A stretch of DNA of 48,000 nt from Paramarasmius palmivorus (Eukaryota; Basidiomycota; Agaricomycetes; Agaricales; Marasmiaceae): contig JAYKXP010000244.1 in assembly GCA_037176845.1 (NCBI GenBank), positions 1 to 48,000 of the forward strand, written 5' to 3'. Below are positions 30,804 to 42,400 of the stretch, in pieces. How positions within the stretch are numbered: position 1 is the first letter of the stretch; each line of letters begins with the position of its first letter. The notes beneath the pieces are model-generated. The model was not told the origin of the DNA, did not search any database, and saw only the letters and a list, made by a program, of their open reading frames with translations. The position numbers and the translations under genes were made by a program.

Positions 30804-33800
30804 GCCCTTTTTGGAAAAAAGTGTGAAGAACCTCATACATGTTTTTTGCATTATTTCAGGACAATTCTTCGGCACAGCCACATCACCTTCCAAGTTGTAG
30901 AATGCCTTTTTAAGGTGTATTATGCACTTATAAGGCCGAGTTTTTAATAGGAAATGATATTCCCACACTCTGAGGCAGGCTAGTTTTGTACAATGACCGC
31001 TTTTTTTAAAAATGTTTTGTACAAATGCATAGCAGGCTGCTTTGGTGGCTTCCTAATATAGCAAGGGTGGTTCCCACAGCTTCTGAGGTCGCTTTTTTGG
31101 GCGCTTTTTTAATGGGGAGAAAATTCCCACACCCCTGGGATGCTCCCTACTCCGCTTTTGGCTTCCCAAAATGGAAGGTGGCCTTACCTCACTATTTTTC
31201 AATGCATTGGGGGGCTATTGGGGCATGCTGGGGGGCTATAAAAATCGCATTTTTGAGGGAATATGTTCCAATATGTTCTAAAAGCATGCCCCTGCAATTG
31301 GGGGGCAGGGGAATGCAAAAAAAGCGGTCCAAATATGGTAATTCAGGAAAATGGCCTATTGGATCTTGGGCTACAGGCCAGATATTGACATGGGGTAAGT
31401 TGGAGGACCTAGATACATCAAATACAAGCCTGGGGACACCCAATAGTACATAGATTAGTGGGATAATGGTGCTTAAATATCAAAAATACTGAAAATCTCC
31501 GAAATTGGGGGAATAAAATTACAGGATGGGATGTAGTGTAGCTAGAGCTTAGATATTGTGGATGAGGGATGATATATATGTCCCCTTGCTTCATTTACAA
31601 TCCTGGAGAGCTGCCTATTTTTCCAGATTTATTACAGCTAAATTCGCTTTTTTTGGACATTGGTAATACTACACCACAGGGAATGATTGGGATGGGCTAA
31701 TTCTTGTTCATAACCCACTTTAGTATGTATAGATGACAACTACATAGCTTCCCAAGCACTCCTGTATGTGCAACACCTTGTTCAATCCAATGTATTGTAC
31801 AGTTATGTAACACAGGCAGTAGTACATGAATAGCACCTCAGGGAAGCATCCCAGCACCATGGGGAGTTCAGAATCGAGTTCAGGCACCCAAAATACACTT
31901 TCCTACCATGAAAGGACATTTTCTGAATACATCTGTATGTTGCTACATAAAAAATACATATAAAATCGCATTTTTAGGGGTTTTTTTGTACTGGAGCATG
32001 GGGATTGCTCCTAAAATCACCAAAAATGAATGAGAGACCTTTCACTATGCATAGAACAGGAATATCAATTGCCTCCATGAATCCCATGACAGGAATCCAT
32101 ATGCCAGATGCATCAATTCTTGCACAATTACAGAAAACATGTACTATGAATGTAGTATTGCAGGGATTGATCTGGGGGCTTGGGGAACCTCAAAATCGAA
32201 TTCAGGATGAAAAATCAGTCAAGAATATATCCAGGGTTGAAGGAAATCCATCCACAATTGACTTCAATATGCATATATCAAGTTAAACACACAAGTATAT
32301 GTGCAATATATGTTAACTATAAGCATAAAACTTGTCAGATACATATCTCAAGCTACAGTGATTGGATTCCTTTCAACCCTGGATATATTCTTGACTGATT
32401 TTTCATCCTGAATTCGATTTTGAGGTTCCCCAAGCCCCCAGATCAATCCCTGCAATACTACATTCATAGTACATGTTTTCTGTAATTGTGCAAGAATTGA
32501 TGCATCTGGCATATGGATTCCTGTCATGGGATTCATGGAGGCAATTGATATTCCTGTTCTATGCATAGTGAAAGGTCTCTCATTCATTTTTGGTGATTTT
32601 AGGAGCAATCCCCATGCTCCAGTACAAAAAAACCCCTAAAAATGCGATTTTATATGTATTTTTTATGTAGCAACATACAGATGTATTCAGAAAATGTCCT
32701 TTCATGGTAGGAAAGTGTATTTTGGGTGCCTGAACTCGATTCTGAACTCCCCATGGTGCTGGGATGCTTCCCTGAGGTGCTATTCATGTACTACTGCCTG
32801 TGTTACATAACTGTACAATACATTGGATTGAACAAGGTGTTGCACATACAGGAGTGCTTGGGAAGCTATGTAGTTGTCATCTATACATACTAAAGTGGGT
32901 TATGAACAAGAATTAGCCCATCCCAATCATTCCCTGTGGTGTAGTATTACCAATGTCCAAAAAAAGCGAATTTAGCTGTAATAAATCTGGAAAAATAGGC
33001 AGCTCTCCAGGATTGTAAATGAAGCAAGGGGACATATATATCATCCCTCATCCACAATATCTAAGCTCTAGCTACACTACATCCCATCCTGTAATTTTAT
33101 TCCCCCAATTTCGGAGATTTTCAGTATTTTTGATATTTAAGCACCATTATCCCACTAATCTATGTACTATTGGGTGTCCCCAGGCTTGTATTTGATGTAT
33201 CTAGGTCCTCCAACTTACCCCATGTCAATATCTGGCCTGTAGCCCAAGATCCAATAGGCCATTTTCCTGAATTACCATATTTGGACCGCTTTTTTTGCAT
33301 TCCCCTGCCCCCCAATTGCAGGGGCATGCTTTTAGAACATATTGGAACATATTCCCTCAAAAATGCGATTTTTATAGCCCCCCAGCATGCCCCAATAGCC
33401 CCCCAATGCATTGAAAAATAGTGAGGTAAGGCCACCTTCCATTTTGGGAAGCCAAAAGCGGAGTAGGGAGCATCCCAGGGGTGTGGGAATTTTCTCCCCA
33501 TTAAAAAAGCGCCCAAAAAAGCGACCTCAGAAGCTGTGGGAACCACCCTTGCTATATTAGGAAGCCACCAAAGCAGCCTGCTATGCATTTGTACAAAACA
33601 TTTTTAAAAAAAGCGGTCATTGTACAAAACTAGCCTGCCTCAGAGTGTGGGAATATCATTTCCTATTAAAAACTCGGCCTTATAAGTGCATAATACACCT
33701 TAAAAAGGCATTCTACAACTTGGAAGGTGATGTGGCTGTGCCGAAGAATTGTCCTGAAATAATGCAAAAAACATGTATGAGGTTCTTCACACTTTTTTAT

Positions 33801-33809
33801 AAAAAGGGC
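30804..33809. mobile_element. Palindromic foldback element 2 (3.0 kb)
   Basis: Arms 30804-32250 and 32363-33809 (1,447 bp each) are inverted copies in perfect register (positions sum to 64613); the loop is only 112 bp. I see three mismatched positions (30813, 30814 and 32244 against their partners). The outer about 280 bp are unlike element 1; from about 31085 inward it is related to element 1. The mirrored 142-codon frames (31025-31453, 33160-33588) are due to symmetry and are not called genes. Inserted in KDZ2 about 1 kb from element 1. No coding capacity for a transposase. Confidence 0.8.
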
Positions 33810-34898
33810 GCCCGTACGGGTGAGCGTGCTGCAACGAAGTATCGTGGGGCTCGGAAGAGCCATCTGCATCTTACAGGCCCGGGTCCATGGGAGCAGACGC
33901 TGCGTGTGCTGAACAACGAGGACATTCGAAGCTATCGAGACCCTGCAGCGGTTCGTCAAGGTCCAGGTCGTCAAGGTACAAACGAAGAAGACGATGCGGA
34001 GGAGAGAGAGATGGGAAGGCCGCTGAAAGATGTGGAAGATAACGCTCCAGTAGAGGCCAGAAATCTTCTCGTTGTTGATCGCACAGAGTGGAATCATTGG
34101 ACTACGTATGGGACCGGGGAGACGCGCAAGGGTTATTCGTGGATATGGCATGCAGGAGGCAAGATAGATCTAGAGGATGGGACAGATGAGAATGATAATG
34201 AGATTCTGCGTTCAGAGTGGTGTAAGAGCAGGGCCAGAGCGAAGAGAGCAACGGAAGAGGTGCTGTTATTGCGAGAGGAGATGAGAAGGTCGCTGGCATA
34301 TCTGGAGTGGAAGGCTGCAGACTGGGACAAGCATGCTGAAACACGTACCTTTGGCAGCTCATCGGATTGGGAGGGAAGGCGTGCATTTGCCACCACCCAG
34401 GCAGCATTACAACGTAACCTCAAGTGGAAATTTGAATGTCTTTGGGCCAAGGCGTTCGAGGATGGAAGAATGGAGGAGGTGGCACAGAAGGTAGCAGAGG
34501 TGGCGGAGCGGGTGAGGAGAGAGGCAGAGCTAATTGCAAAGGCTGGGGAAGAGGCAGCGGCGGAGGATGCTGCAGAAAAAGATGATGATGAGGAGGCGGA
34601 AGCTGGCGAGGAGGAGGAACATTGCGACCGTGTGCAGAGGGACGACGCAGAACAAGATTGGTATTCAGACGATGAAGAAACGCGGAACTATTCGGACGAT
34701 GAGGAAGCGCGGAGTATTGCCTTTCAACCAGGGAACGAGAACGATGCGAGCGAGTACGATAATGATGGGTATTCGGAAGACGAAGAGGCGCAGAAGTATT
34801 GGGACGATGACACACGGAATACTACCTTTCAGCCTCAGAACGATGAGGACGATGCAAGCGAGTACGACAGTAATATTGACTGGGATTGTGACCTGTAA
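33810..34898 (+). pseudogene. KDZ2 transposase, fragment 5 of 5 (C-terminal region)
   Basis: From about 33819 the frame reads GERAATKYRGARKSHLHL, then LRVLNNEDIRSYRD, KGYSWIWHAGGKIDLEDG, LLLREEMRRSLAYLEWKAA and TTQAALQRNLKWKFECLW, the usual KDZ C-terminal helical region. An acidic tail of several D-D-E-E repeats ends at the stop 34896-34898. If the 8-bp duplication of element 2 is collapsed, this piece is out of frame with fragment 4, so a small indel happened near the junction before or after insertion. The N-terminal part of the open frame (33645-33808) belongs to the palindromic element, not to KDZ2. Confidence 0.75.
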
Positions 34899-35128
34899 GT
34901 GTAGATACTAATTTGTGAGCGATGCGTGAAACGTCGTTAATAGAGATTTCATTGGTATGTATTTGTTATAAAAGTGCCTATTATACACTGGGTCTTTGGG
35001 GAAGTGGTAATGTTGAGGTGTAACTCGCCGACTGCTGATTACATTCAACATTGATGCTTATGGTTCAATTCTGTCTAGGGTCCTTTTTGAGGGCCCTTTT
35101 CGAGTCTCTAGGCCTTTGTGAGATATCC
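34899..35128. other. 3' flank of KDZ2; right end of the outer element not identified
   Basis: No copy of the ACTTTGCAAAGT palindrome is seen. A GGGTCC...GGGCCC segment near 35076-35098 is a weak candidate for a terminal repeat of the outer element, but its left end lies outside the window, so it cannot be tested here. Confidence 0.3.
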
Positions 35129-35551
35129 TTATATGGAAAGACAACTGCCTTGTGAGATGTGTTGAGGCCTTATGGCATTTACCATGGTTGGTTCATTATT
35201 GGAGACCCCATGGCTGCAAGTATAATGCCTTCGGATCAGACTAAGAGTACAATTTTGCCCGAAATGACCGGCAAGGATATGATCATGATGATGCTTGAGA
35301 ACTTGAAGTCGGAGATCGTCAACTGCAGGAACATAAACACGTTCATCTAACCTAAGGAGGCCAGATTCGTCAACGGACCAACGATGATGTCCGGACTGAG
35401 CGTGATTCATGCCTGCAACTGCTTCCGGGTCGGAGGAAAGTGCTGAACGAACGTCGGAATGAAGTAGCGTTACGAACAGGCTATGACGACTTCGCTCTAC
35501 GATGGAATCTGTTGCAAAACACTCACCCAGCACTACGCGCGAAACTAACAA
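35129..35551 (-). pseudogene. Ty3/gypsy integrase zinc-binding (H2C2) fragment
   Basis: The minus-strand frame contains VDESGLLRLDERVYVPAVDD, LRLQVLKHHHDHILAGHFGQ and LSLIRRHYTC. These are the hallmark of the gypsy integrase N-terminal H2C2 region (G-L-L ... R-x-Y-V-P ... L-R ... H-D ... A-G-H-F-G ... Y-x-C/W). Neither the catalytic DDE core nor reverse transcriptase is found next to it, so this is a remnant. It overlaps, in the opposite direction, the start of a separate gag fragment. Confidence 0.6.
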
Positions 35552-36123
35552 ATATGGGCGAGCTTCCGAATACCTATCAAGGAGTTGTAGACCGTCTCAT
35601 GAATATCGACGGAACCCAGCAGGCATTCAGAGATGCTGGTCTTATGAACCCTTTCGTAGGCTCAACCTCTCGGATCACTAACACGTCAACCACCACCCAG
35701 GTTGTCAATACTAGTCCTAATATCGGTATTAGGTCACGGAATCCCTTCTGAAATCGACCTACGACCCAGGTGGTGACTGAGACTAGGAATACCAAAGCAG
35801 AGGAGAAAGCACAAGGGTCGCAAGCGGTAACCTCAAAAAATCCCTTGCAAGTAATCCGTCTAACAAGGACGGAGCGGGAACACAGAATGGCTAATAAATT
35901 ATGCCTAAAGTGTGGAAAGGATGGTCATTTCCTACGCAACTGTCCGGAATTTAATGAAGGATCCGCAGTGGCGTTACGCGCAGTTTTCACCATTGATGAG
36001 AACAGAGACGCTGAGGAAGAATACTATGATGATGAAGGTAATATCTTTTCTCTCGAAGAAATACCTGACGACGAGTCGGGAAACGAGGAGGGGGACCTGA
36101 GCCTCGAGGAGAGGGAAGACTAG
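35440..36123 (+). pseudogene. Retrotransposon Gag C-terminal fragment with CCHC knuckle
   Basis: The frame reads GYDDFALRWNLLQNTHPALR and LPNTYQGVVDRLMNIDG. A TGA (35749-35751) follows RSRNPF, and the frame then continues NRPTTQVVTETRN to a zinc knuckle C-L-K-C-G-K-D-G-H-F-L-R-N-C and an acidic tail. The lack of an N-terminal half and the stop make it a relic. The layout fits a Ty3/gypsy Gag; a protease remnant follows. Confidence 0.55.
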
Positions 36124-36232
36124 GCCCCCCTGAACAACATGCAACGCTATGAGCTGCAATAACACCCTCACCCACCAAACACCCAACAGAAAATCATTTT
36201 GGCAACAATAACGACCACGACACTAACGACGA

Positions 36233-36420
36233 TACCACGGCTAGAATAACGTCGAAAACTGAGGAAGCTTTTATTATTAACATGGGTATTAAGAATGAAA
36301 CGGACAATGTAAATAGAAATAAAGCCCTGTTAGACACAGGAGCATCAAGATTATTTATCGATTATCGAACCGCTGATACGCCTGACTTTAATCACTTCTT
36401 TTTCGAACGCAAATACGCTA
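36233..36420 (+). pseudogene. Retropepsin remnant (A-L-L-D-T-G-A-S motif)
   Basis: A short frame around 36315-36365 reads NKALLDTGASRLFIDY, the active-site motif of an LTR-retrotransposon aspartic protease. It lies in line with the preceding Gag fragment. Downstream to about 36980 only broken pol-like sequence with frequent stops can be read. Confidence 0.5.
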
Positions 36421-36982
36421 GTTTTGCACATTATTATTGTTGCATAAACACATAATGGTTATAGAAGGACTAGTATGAGCCCTGAATAGCTAGTCATTGG
36501 ACGGAAGGTGTTTTAGGTGGTTATATTAGTGGATCCTGGTACATGGTACGCCCCACATGGGTATCTGGCCACCACTTTTACTTCTACCAGTGGTTGTCGA
36601 AGTACAATCACCTCCTGAAAACTGTAGGGAGAAGGTCCTTAAGTGAATTCACTACGGACTACACCTAGATCACCTACCGGACGCACCAAAGGGATTCTTA
36701 CAAGTTAATTTACCCCTTCATACACCCAGAAGAGTTATACTGGCTCGGGCATCACTCGGGACTGATGGCAGAGGGGGAAACTGATCGGAAATCACCGATG
36801 CCGGATACGGCAAGGGTCTAGAGACCTGTCGGCCGAAGTGGAACCTATTGATCGGAGCGGAGGCAAAGCTGTTCAAACCGTTGTCACGGTGGCGGAAGCG
36901 GATTCCCTCTGATATACCTTATTGGAACATGTCCACATGGAGTGGATAAGAAAATTTAGAGGCGGCGTTATGTGGAGGAACG

Positions 36983-38878
36983 GTGTTGAGTGATGAGGAG
37001 CTCGGGAGGACCCATAGGAAAGGTTTTCCGATCCTAGACTCGTCACCTTCCGCGTCATCAAGTAGACTTGGAAGTAGACAAAGCGCATATACACCCGGAT
37101 TTTCGTTTGGAAGAGCGTTACATTTCAGAGATCCATCTCCGGAACCATTAGTTACTAGACCTACCAGTCCAAGAACTAGTGTTGAACCTATCTTACCTGC
37201 GAATTCCACCTCTACTCCAGATCCTTTGGAGATAGATCACTTATCTGACGGACGTACTACGCCGACAGAACCCAAAGAGCGAGAATTATCTCCACTCACT
37301 GATATTGAATCAGAACACGAACCTATATTACCCCCAATAAATACCAACGATATGGTACAACCAGTGTTTACACTTAGAGAGTCCTGGCAGACGCTATCAG
37401 AGGAAGCGGCTAGTCAAATCCGTAACAACCAGACTGTTAAGATATTCAAGGACGTGAAAGAATTCGATGATTCGGATCCTGGCATGTTGTTGGACTGGTT
37501 GGAAGACCTTGAAACTGCGTTCGGAGCAGCTAATGTCACGGAAGAGACGGCGAAGATTTATCTGGCAGTGTATAAATGCAAGAGGGACTATCGAAGGCAG
37601 ATAGCACGTAGACCTGAGGTGTTGGGACACTCCTATAAAAGGTTTGTCGAGATGATGTACGAAGATTTTCCGGAAGCTGCAAACATGGACGAAGGTTCCA
37701 TGAGCAAGCTAAAGAAGGTCGTACAGAAATATAGACAATTACTTGATTGGGATGTAGAGAAATTGAAGGCCTATCATAGAGCGTTCAAGTACGAAATAGA
37801 CAAGCTCATGAAAGAGCCTGCTGTCTTGAACAATCATAATGCTGTACAATGGTACTTGAGTGGCTTGAGTGACTATTGGCGAGAGCGAATTAACCAAGTA
37901 ATGGGTGAAATCACCCGTGAAGAGGCAAAGAAAAATAGAGGCAAGCCTAGAAGAGAGCAACGCCGCTTTGACGATCCTTGGGATTTGAAAGTTGTAATGC
38001 AAGAGATGGAAGTCTTGATGGCAGCTGGTGATGGAAGCGTGTACATGAAAATGAATGAGCTTTCATTGGCTGATCCATTGCTAAAAGACATGTACAAGAG
38101 TAAACCATCTGCATCACAAGTAAAATCACCTGGATTTCCTCATACGGTTAGTCCGTCTACCAAAAAGAAGTCAAACGAAGCTGAGATCAAGGAAGAGCCA
38201 GCGACTGTTGAGTTGTATGACCGACGTCGTGAAGAAGAAGAGTTGCATCAGATGGGAGTTGCTGCGTCAGTAGATGCGCATACAGCCAAGTTGCGTGCGC
38301 AGGATCAAGAGATCCAATCGTTGCGTACTGGTATGGATTCGATCAAGACCTTGAGTGGAGAAGTGATTTCACTTAAGAAAACCTTGGATGACCTACCTAC
38401 GAGGCTAGCATCGGCGTTACAGACCAATACTAGGTCTAGCAACCCACCAATGGGTAATCGTACTTCAAACAACGCCTTTAATACCAGAAGCAATGATGGT
38501 AGCGCTTGTTTCTTCTGCAAAGACCCTTCGCATAGAGTAAGGGACTGTCCACACCAAAAACGTTTGATGGACAAAGGTTTAATCGCGTGGAATCAGTCTG
38601 CTCGAACCATGATGATGAAAGATGGTAGCAGATTCCCCGAACCTGGACCTAATCAGACATACAAAGACTCTGTAAATGAATACATTAAAGCTAAAGGCTG
38701 GGATAGGAATGCCGATAGTTTTATGTTCCAGAGCGATGATGATCCTATAGAGGAATACTATCGAGAGCTTAGTGGCAGCAATGCTAGGAGTTTTACTAGT
38801 GAATTGGATTTGAAGTCGTTTGCTAATCTGGTGATAGATCAATATGTCACTAGATCTGCGGATGAGTCAAAAAACTAG
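36983..38878 (+). CDS. gag: Ty3/gypsy Gag polyprotein
   Basis: The open frame is about 630 codons; the first in-frame ATG gives MVQPVFTLRESWQTLSEEAA (near 37352), but the upstream Ser/Pro-rich frame is also open and coding-like, so the true start is uncertain. The capsid-like part includes FDDSDPGMLLDWLEDLETAF, DFPEAANMDEGSMSKLKKVV and VQWYLSGLSDYWRERINQVM. A coiled stretch follows, then a zinc knuckle C-F-F-C-K-D-P-S-H-R-V-R-D-C (C-x2-C-x4-H-x4-C). It packages element RNA. No stop or frameshift over 1.9 kb, so this copy is younger than its neighbours, yet pol is almost entirely missing. Confidence 0.75.
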   Translation: MLSDEELGRTHRKGFPILDSSPSASSSRLGSRQSAYTPGFSFGRALHFRDPSPEPLVTRPTSPRTSVEPILPANSTSTPDPLEIDHLSDGRTTPTEPKERELSPLTDIESEHEPILPPINTNDMVQPVFTLRESWQTLSEEAASQIRNNQTVKIFKDVKEFDDSDPGMLLDWLEDLETAFGAANVTEETAKIYLAVYKCKRDYRRQIARRPEVLGHSYKRFVEMMYEDFPEAANMDEGSMSKLKKVVQKYRQLLDWDVEKLKAYHRAFKYEIDKLMKEPAVLNNHNAVQWYLSGLSDYWRERINQVMGEITREEAKKNRGKPRREQRRFDDPWDLKVVMQEMEVLMAAGDGSVYMKMNELSLADPLLKDMYKSKPSASQVKSPGFPHTVSPSTKKKSNEAEIKEEPATVELYDRRREEEELHQMGVAASVDAHTAKLRAQDQEIQSLRTGMDSIKTLSGEVISLKKTLDDLPTRLASALQTNTRSSNPPMGNRTSNNAFNTRSNDGSACFFCKDPSHRVRDCPHQKRLMDKGLIAWNQSARTMMMKDGSRFPEPGPNQTYKDSVNEYIKAKGWDRNADSFMFQSDDDPIEEYYRELSGSNARSFTSELDLKSFANLVIDQYVTRSADESKN

Positions 38879-38886
38879 AAAGCCCA

Positions 38887-39207
38887 GTGATGGGGCTCGT
38901 CAATCAGACCAGATCGACGAATGCAAAGGCCCCTGAGGGTAACAAACCTAAAAGGTCCATACCACAGATAGAACTACCGACGTTGAGTAGAGCCGAGAAA
39001 GCTAGATATAAAGATCCTACTATAGAGGGTGAAAACACCCATAAAAATCAAAGCCAAAAGAATAAAAATGACGAGAGAACCAGTACGACTGGCAAGAATA
39101 GAGAGACGGCTAATAAAACCGTTCGCTTCAATGAACTAGAGCATGACAGACCATTTGATGATGTGGAACCACTAGACCCACCCGTGAGCGCTAGATTAAT
39201 CTATTAA
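38887..39207 (+). pseudogene. Truncated start of gypsy Pol (overlapping or +frame ORF after Gag)
   Basis: A 106-codon frame starts 8 bp after the Gag stop (MMGLVNQTRSTNAKAPEGNK), is rich in K/E/N and ends after HDRPFDDVEPLDPPVSARLI. The position and composition suit the N-terminal linker of a gypsy Pol, but there is no protease or reverse transcriptase, so the element is truncated here. Confidence 0.4.
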
Positions 39208-39497
39208 AGTCCGAAGATTGTCACCCCCCCTTTTACATTAATGGCCGATAATTTTCATGTGTAAAGTCTAATTCAAAAAGCTATACTAGTCCTCTGTGTC
39301 GCCCACAAACTCTTTTTAAAAACAAATTTCGTAATATAAAAGAGTGTCATTAATGTAAAAGCTACAAAATGTCCATTTAGAATCGTTCAAAACTATTGTA
39401 TAAGGCAGTAATGTAAAAGAACACTCCATCTTATACAAAAGTAGACTGTCTATTCAAAAACGAAGGTTTATTCTAAAAACATACAACTGTCAGTCAA
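39208..39497. other. Non-coding stretch with repeated TAATGTAAAAG motif
   Basis: CTTTTACATTAATGG occurs at about 39231 and its inverse CATTAATGTAAAAG at about 39349, with AGTAATGTAAAAG at about 39409. These might be subterminal repeats of the KDZ3 element, whose gene ends at 39498, or LTR remnants (TGTCACCCCCCC at 39219). I could not decide. Confidence 0.35.
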
Positions 39498-42400
39498 TTA
39501 CTCTTCGTCAAAATCACCATTGCCATCGTCATCAACGTCCGATATCTCGTCCCCAGTGTTAAGTGCCTCCTCAGGATCACCCCCTTCATCTTCGTCTACC
39601 TCATCCTCATCCTGGGGCATGCTGGAAACCGGCGGCTCTTCTTCATAGTCATCCGCTTCTTCGTCTCCTAGCTCGACTCCTTGAACTACTACCTTCTGCC
39701 ACATGGTGGAGAATTTCTGTCCTAGAGAGCTATAAACATCGGCCTGACGAAGAGCGTATGCATCTTTGGCCTCGTTGCCGGTAACTGCACGACCTTGCCA
39801 GACAGATGCCGTCCACTTGAATGCTTCGAGGACTCGACGCATCTCTTCGATAAGAAGAAACGACTCCTCTTTCCATCGGTTAAGTCGAGCGTATGTCTTG
39901 GCCCATTCAATACGAAGGCCTGAATAAACATGTAAACGAGGAAAAACACCAGAAACAAGTGAAAACATACTGTTATGCAAGACATCATCAGAGGCATAGC
40001 CGGCCCCATCTGCTGCTACCCATATCCATGATACTACCCGCTTGCCTTCACCCGTCTGCTTGACAATCTTGTCACGCTTCTGTTGCCATCGCTTCAGTGC
40101 TTCAGTGGGCGTCTCATCTTCATCTGTCCCTGGCTCGAAATCATTGTCGCTACTGAGATCACGGTCCCCGGACTGATTCTCAGACCCCGTAACCACCTCA
40201 GCTCGTTCTTCTGTTGTCCGCGTGGTTCGGTTCTTCCTTGGATTACCCACTGGCCCATCCTCAGGATCCTCCATGCACCGTATATCTGATCGTTTGAGCT
40301 CTCTCCAGTTCAAAGTCGTGCATGTCCGCAAAGACAAGACATGAAGCGCGGACCATGCATCCTGATACCGCTGAGAGTGAAGGTGGATCTTTGACTCGTT
40401 GAGATTGAGAAGTGTGTTGGAACGTCGTAGCTTTTCCTGGTGTCGAACATGTAGACCTTTGTATGTTCGTAGACGCCATTTGATAAGAAGCTGGTTTCTC
40501 ATCTCGTCAAGGCTTTCGGAACACTGTGCATTTCGAAACCGGGCTTCTATGACTGATAGATCTGGGCCAGTACAAGACTTCACTTGAGCTTCTGAGAGCT
40601 GAGAGGGGAGATAGAGCGGTACGTTCTCGGGCTGGACAGGAATTTCGGCGGCGGAGACTCGAAGTGAAGAGACGATTGGCATGAATCGATTCTGCTTTCT
40701 CTCGAAGGCAGTAAGAAGCCGCCGGAGCTTGACTCGTTTATCCAGAAGGTCAGCCGCTTGCTTTGATGTTGGACGCAAAAGCTTCACTCGTGCGTCTTCT
40801 TTGAGCTGTCGTCTATTGAGATGGTTAGAAGACGAGCAAATACAAGTTTGAACTAGGCACATACTGCCGTTCTTCCATCTCGAGGGCTAGAAGAATGAAT
40901 TCCCCAGGCCCATTTGAAGCCAGGTCCTGATCAGGGCCTCCAAGCGTCTTGAGGTTGCTTTCATACTCTCTTGCAAGCTCTTCCCGTACCGTCTGTATGG
41001 TGATAGTAGATGTGGGCGGTGCATATGGATTTGGTTTGGAACCGTCTGCTTCAAAGTCCTCGACCATCTTCTTCCAGACAGGCACCTGCGAAGCCTGGTT
41101 TCGGTTGAGAATATCAAAAGCACACTGTTGCTTGGTGAGCCATGTCTTGGTGAGTTTCCATCTCCTCGTTAGCAGCGAACCTATTATAAGCTCAGTAAGT
41201 GTGAGTGCAAAGCAAAAAGACAGAACACAAACCAAGGCCGAGAATCTTCCTCCAGTTCCAATTTGCCCAGTGGTCGTCTAAAGTGTCATGCCTGGATCCT
41301 GGTCCCATTTCCGTCGTACTAGTAGCTATTGGACCTTGTCCTGCCCAGTTTCTCTCGATGCCCTCTCCGTCGGTCCTACCAACTCCCGGTGTCAAATTCA
41401 AGGAGTATGCAAGCTGGCAGGATAGCTTGTGCCCGTATATGTGAAGTTTGGGTATTACAAAGAGGAAGCGATGGATTGCCGCAGGCCGGACATGAAGCGG
41501 TAAAGCACCTATGCGGTCAATAAACTTCCGACAGTACTGGCAACAGATATCATAAGACAAGCAGATCTTGAGCTTGTGATCATGATATCGGAGGAGTGAG
41601 GCTACCACCCAGTCGACGTTGCAGTACCTATAAACAGGTTAGAAGGAAGTACAGTGAAAAAAGAACTGCGTACCTTTCTCCTTTTTGTAGATCTCCGACG
41701 CCATTTGGCTGTATCATCTCATGCCGAGCACAGCGGCCAAGTGCGACGCCAGATGTAGCGTAGTTACCCCTCGCGTTTCTTGAATTTGCATGATCCAAAG
41801 CGGCCAACCCTGAACAGCTAGACATCTATTACAGAGCCTGTGAATATGCATGTCCTTGGTCAGGAATATAAAAGGCTCACCTCGGTTTCGCTAGTTCTGT
41901 CCTTGAGATATGAACGATAAGGTTCGTCCTCGACCATGTATGCCCATCCGGTCCCCAAACCTGGATCAGCCTCTTCGCTTGACACAAGCTTTCGTTTCAG
42001 ACGAAAGCAGGCGTCAACTGCCAGAAACATTGTATATAGGAACCTATCCTGATGTAAATAACAGAGATTTGAGAGGGTTGTTTTACTTACTTCTTGTCCG
42101 TGCTAGTGTTTTCCCAGTTTTCCGGCAAATTGATGCCAACTTGGGGGCATGCTGGGCATAGGAGAGCTAACTCCCCAGCCTGTGTCTTGGATACGTCAAT
42201 ATTTGCATCATTCCCCTTTCCCCCTCGCTTCAGCATCTTGAGGTGGCGGTACTGCCTTGCTGCCCTTCGGAAAGAACGATAACGATTCTATGATAGCGAA
42301 CGTTATATATTGCACAGGAATGATCAAAACAGAACCCCATACCTTGAACTGGAGCCTCCCACAATCGTCCGTAAGTTTCTCAAGTGCTCGATAATAGTCA

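Noticed and set aside
31025..33588. Two identical 142-codon frames facing each other, and mirrored frames at 32005-32286 and 32348-32608
   Set aside because: Same reason: symmetry of palindromic element 2.
25485..33809. Palindromes as assembly fold-back artefacts
   Set aside because: Both have direct duplications (one perfect 8-bp, one seven of eight), element 1 restores the KDZ2 frame, and their spacers differ. Still worth confirming with long reads.
33645..34898. A single 417-codon gene
   Set aside because: The first 55 codons lie within the palindromic element; only the part from about 33819 is KDZ2.
39219..39493. Solo LTR (TGTCACCCCCCC ... CTGTCA)
   Set aside because: No second copy and no target duplication at these borders; kept only as an uncertain non-coding stretch.
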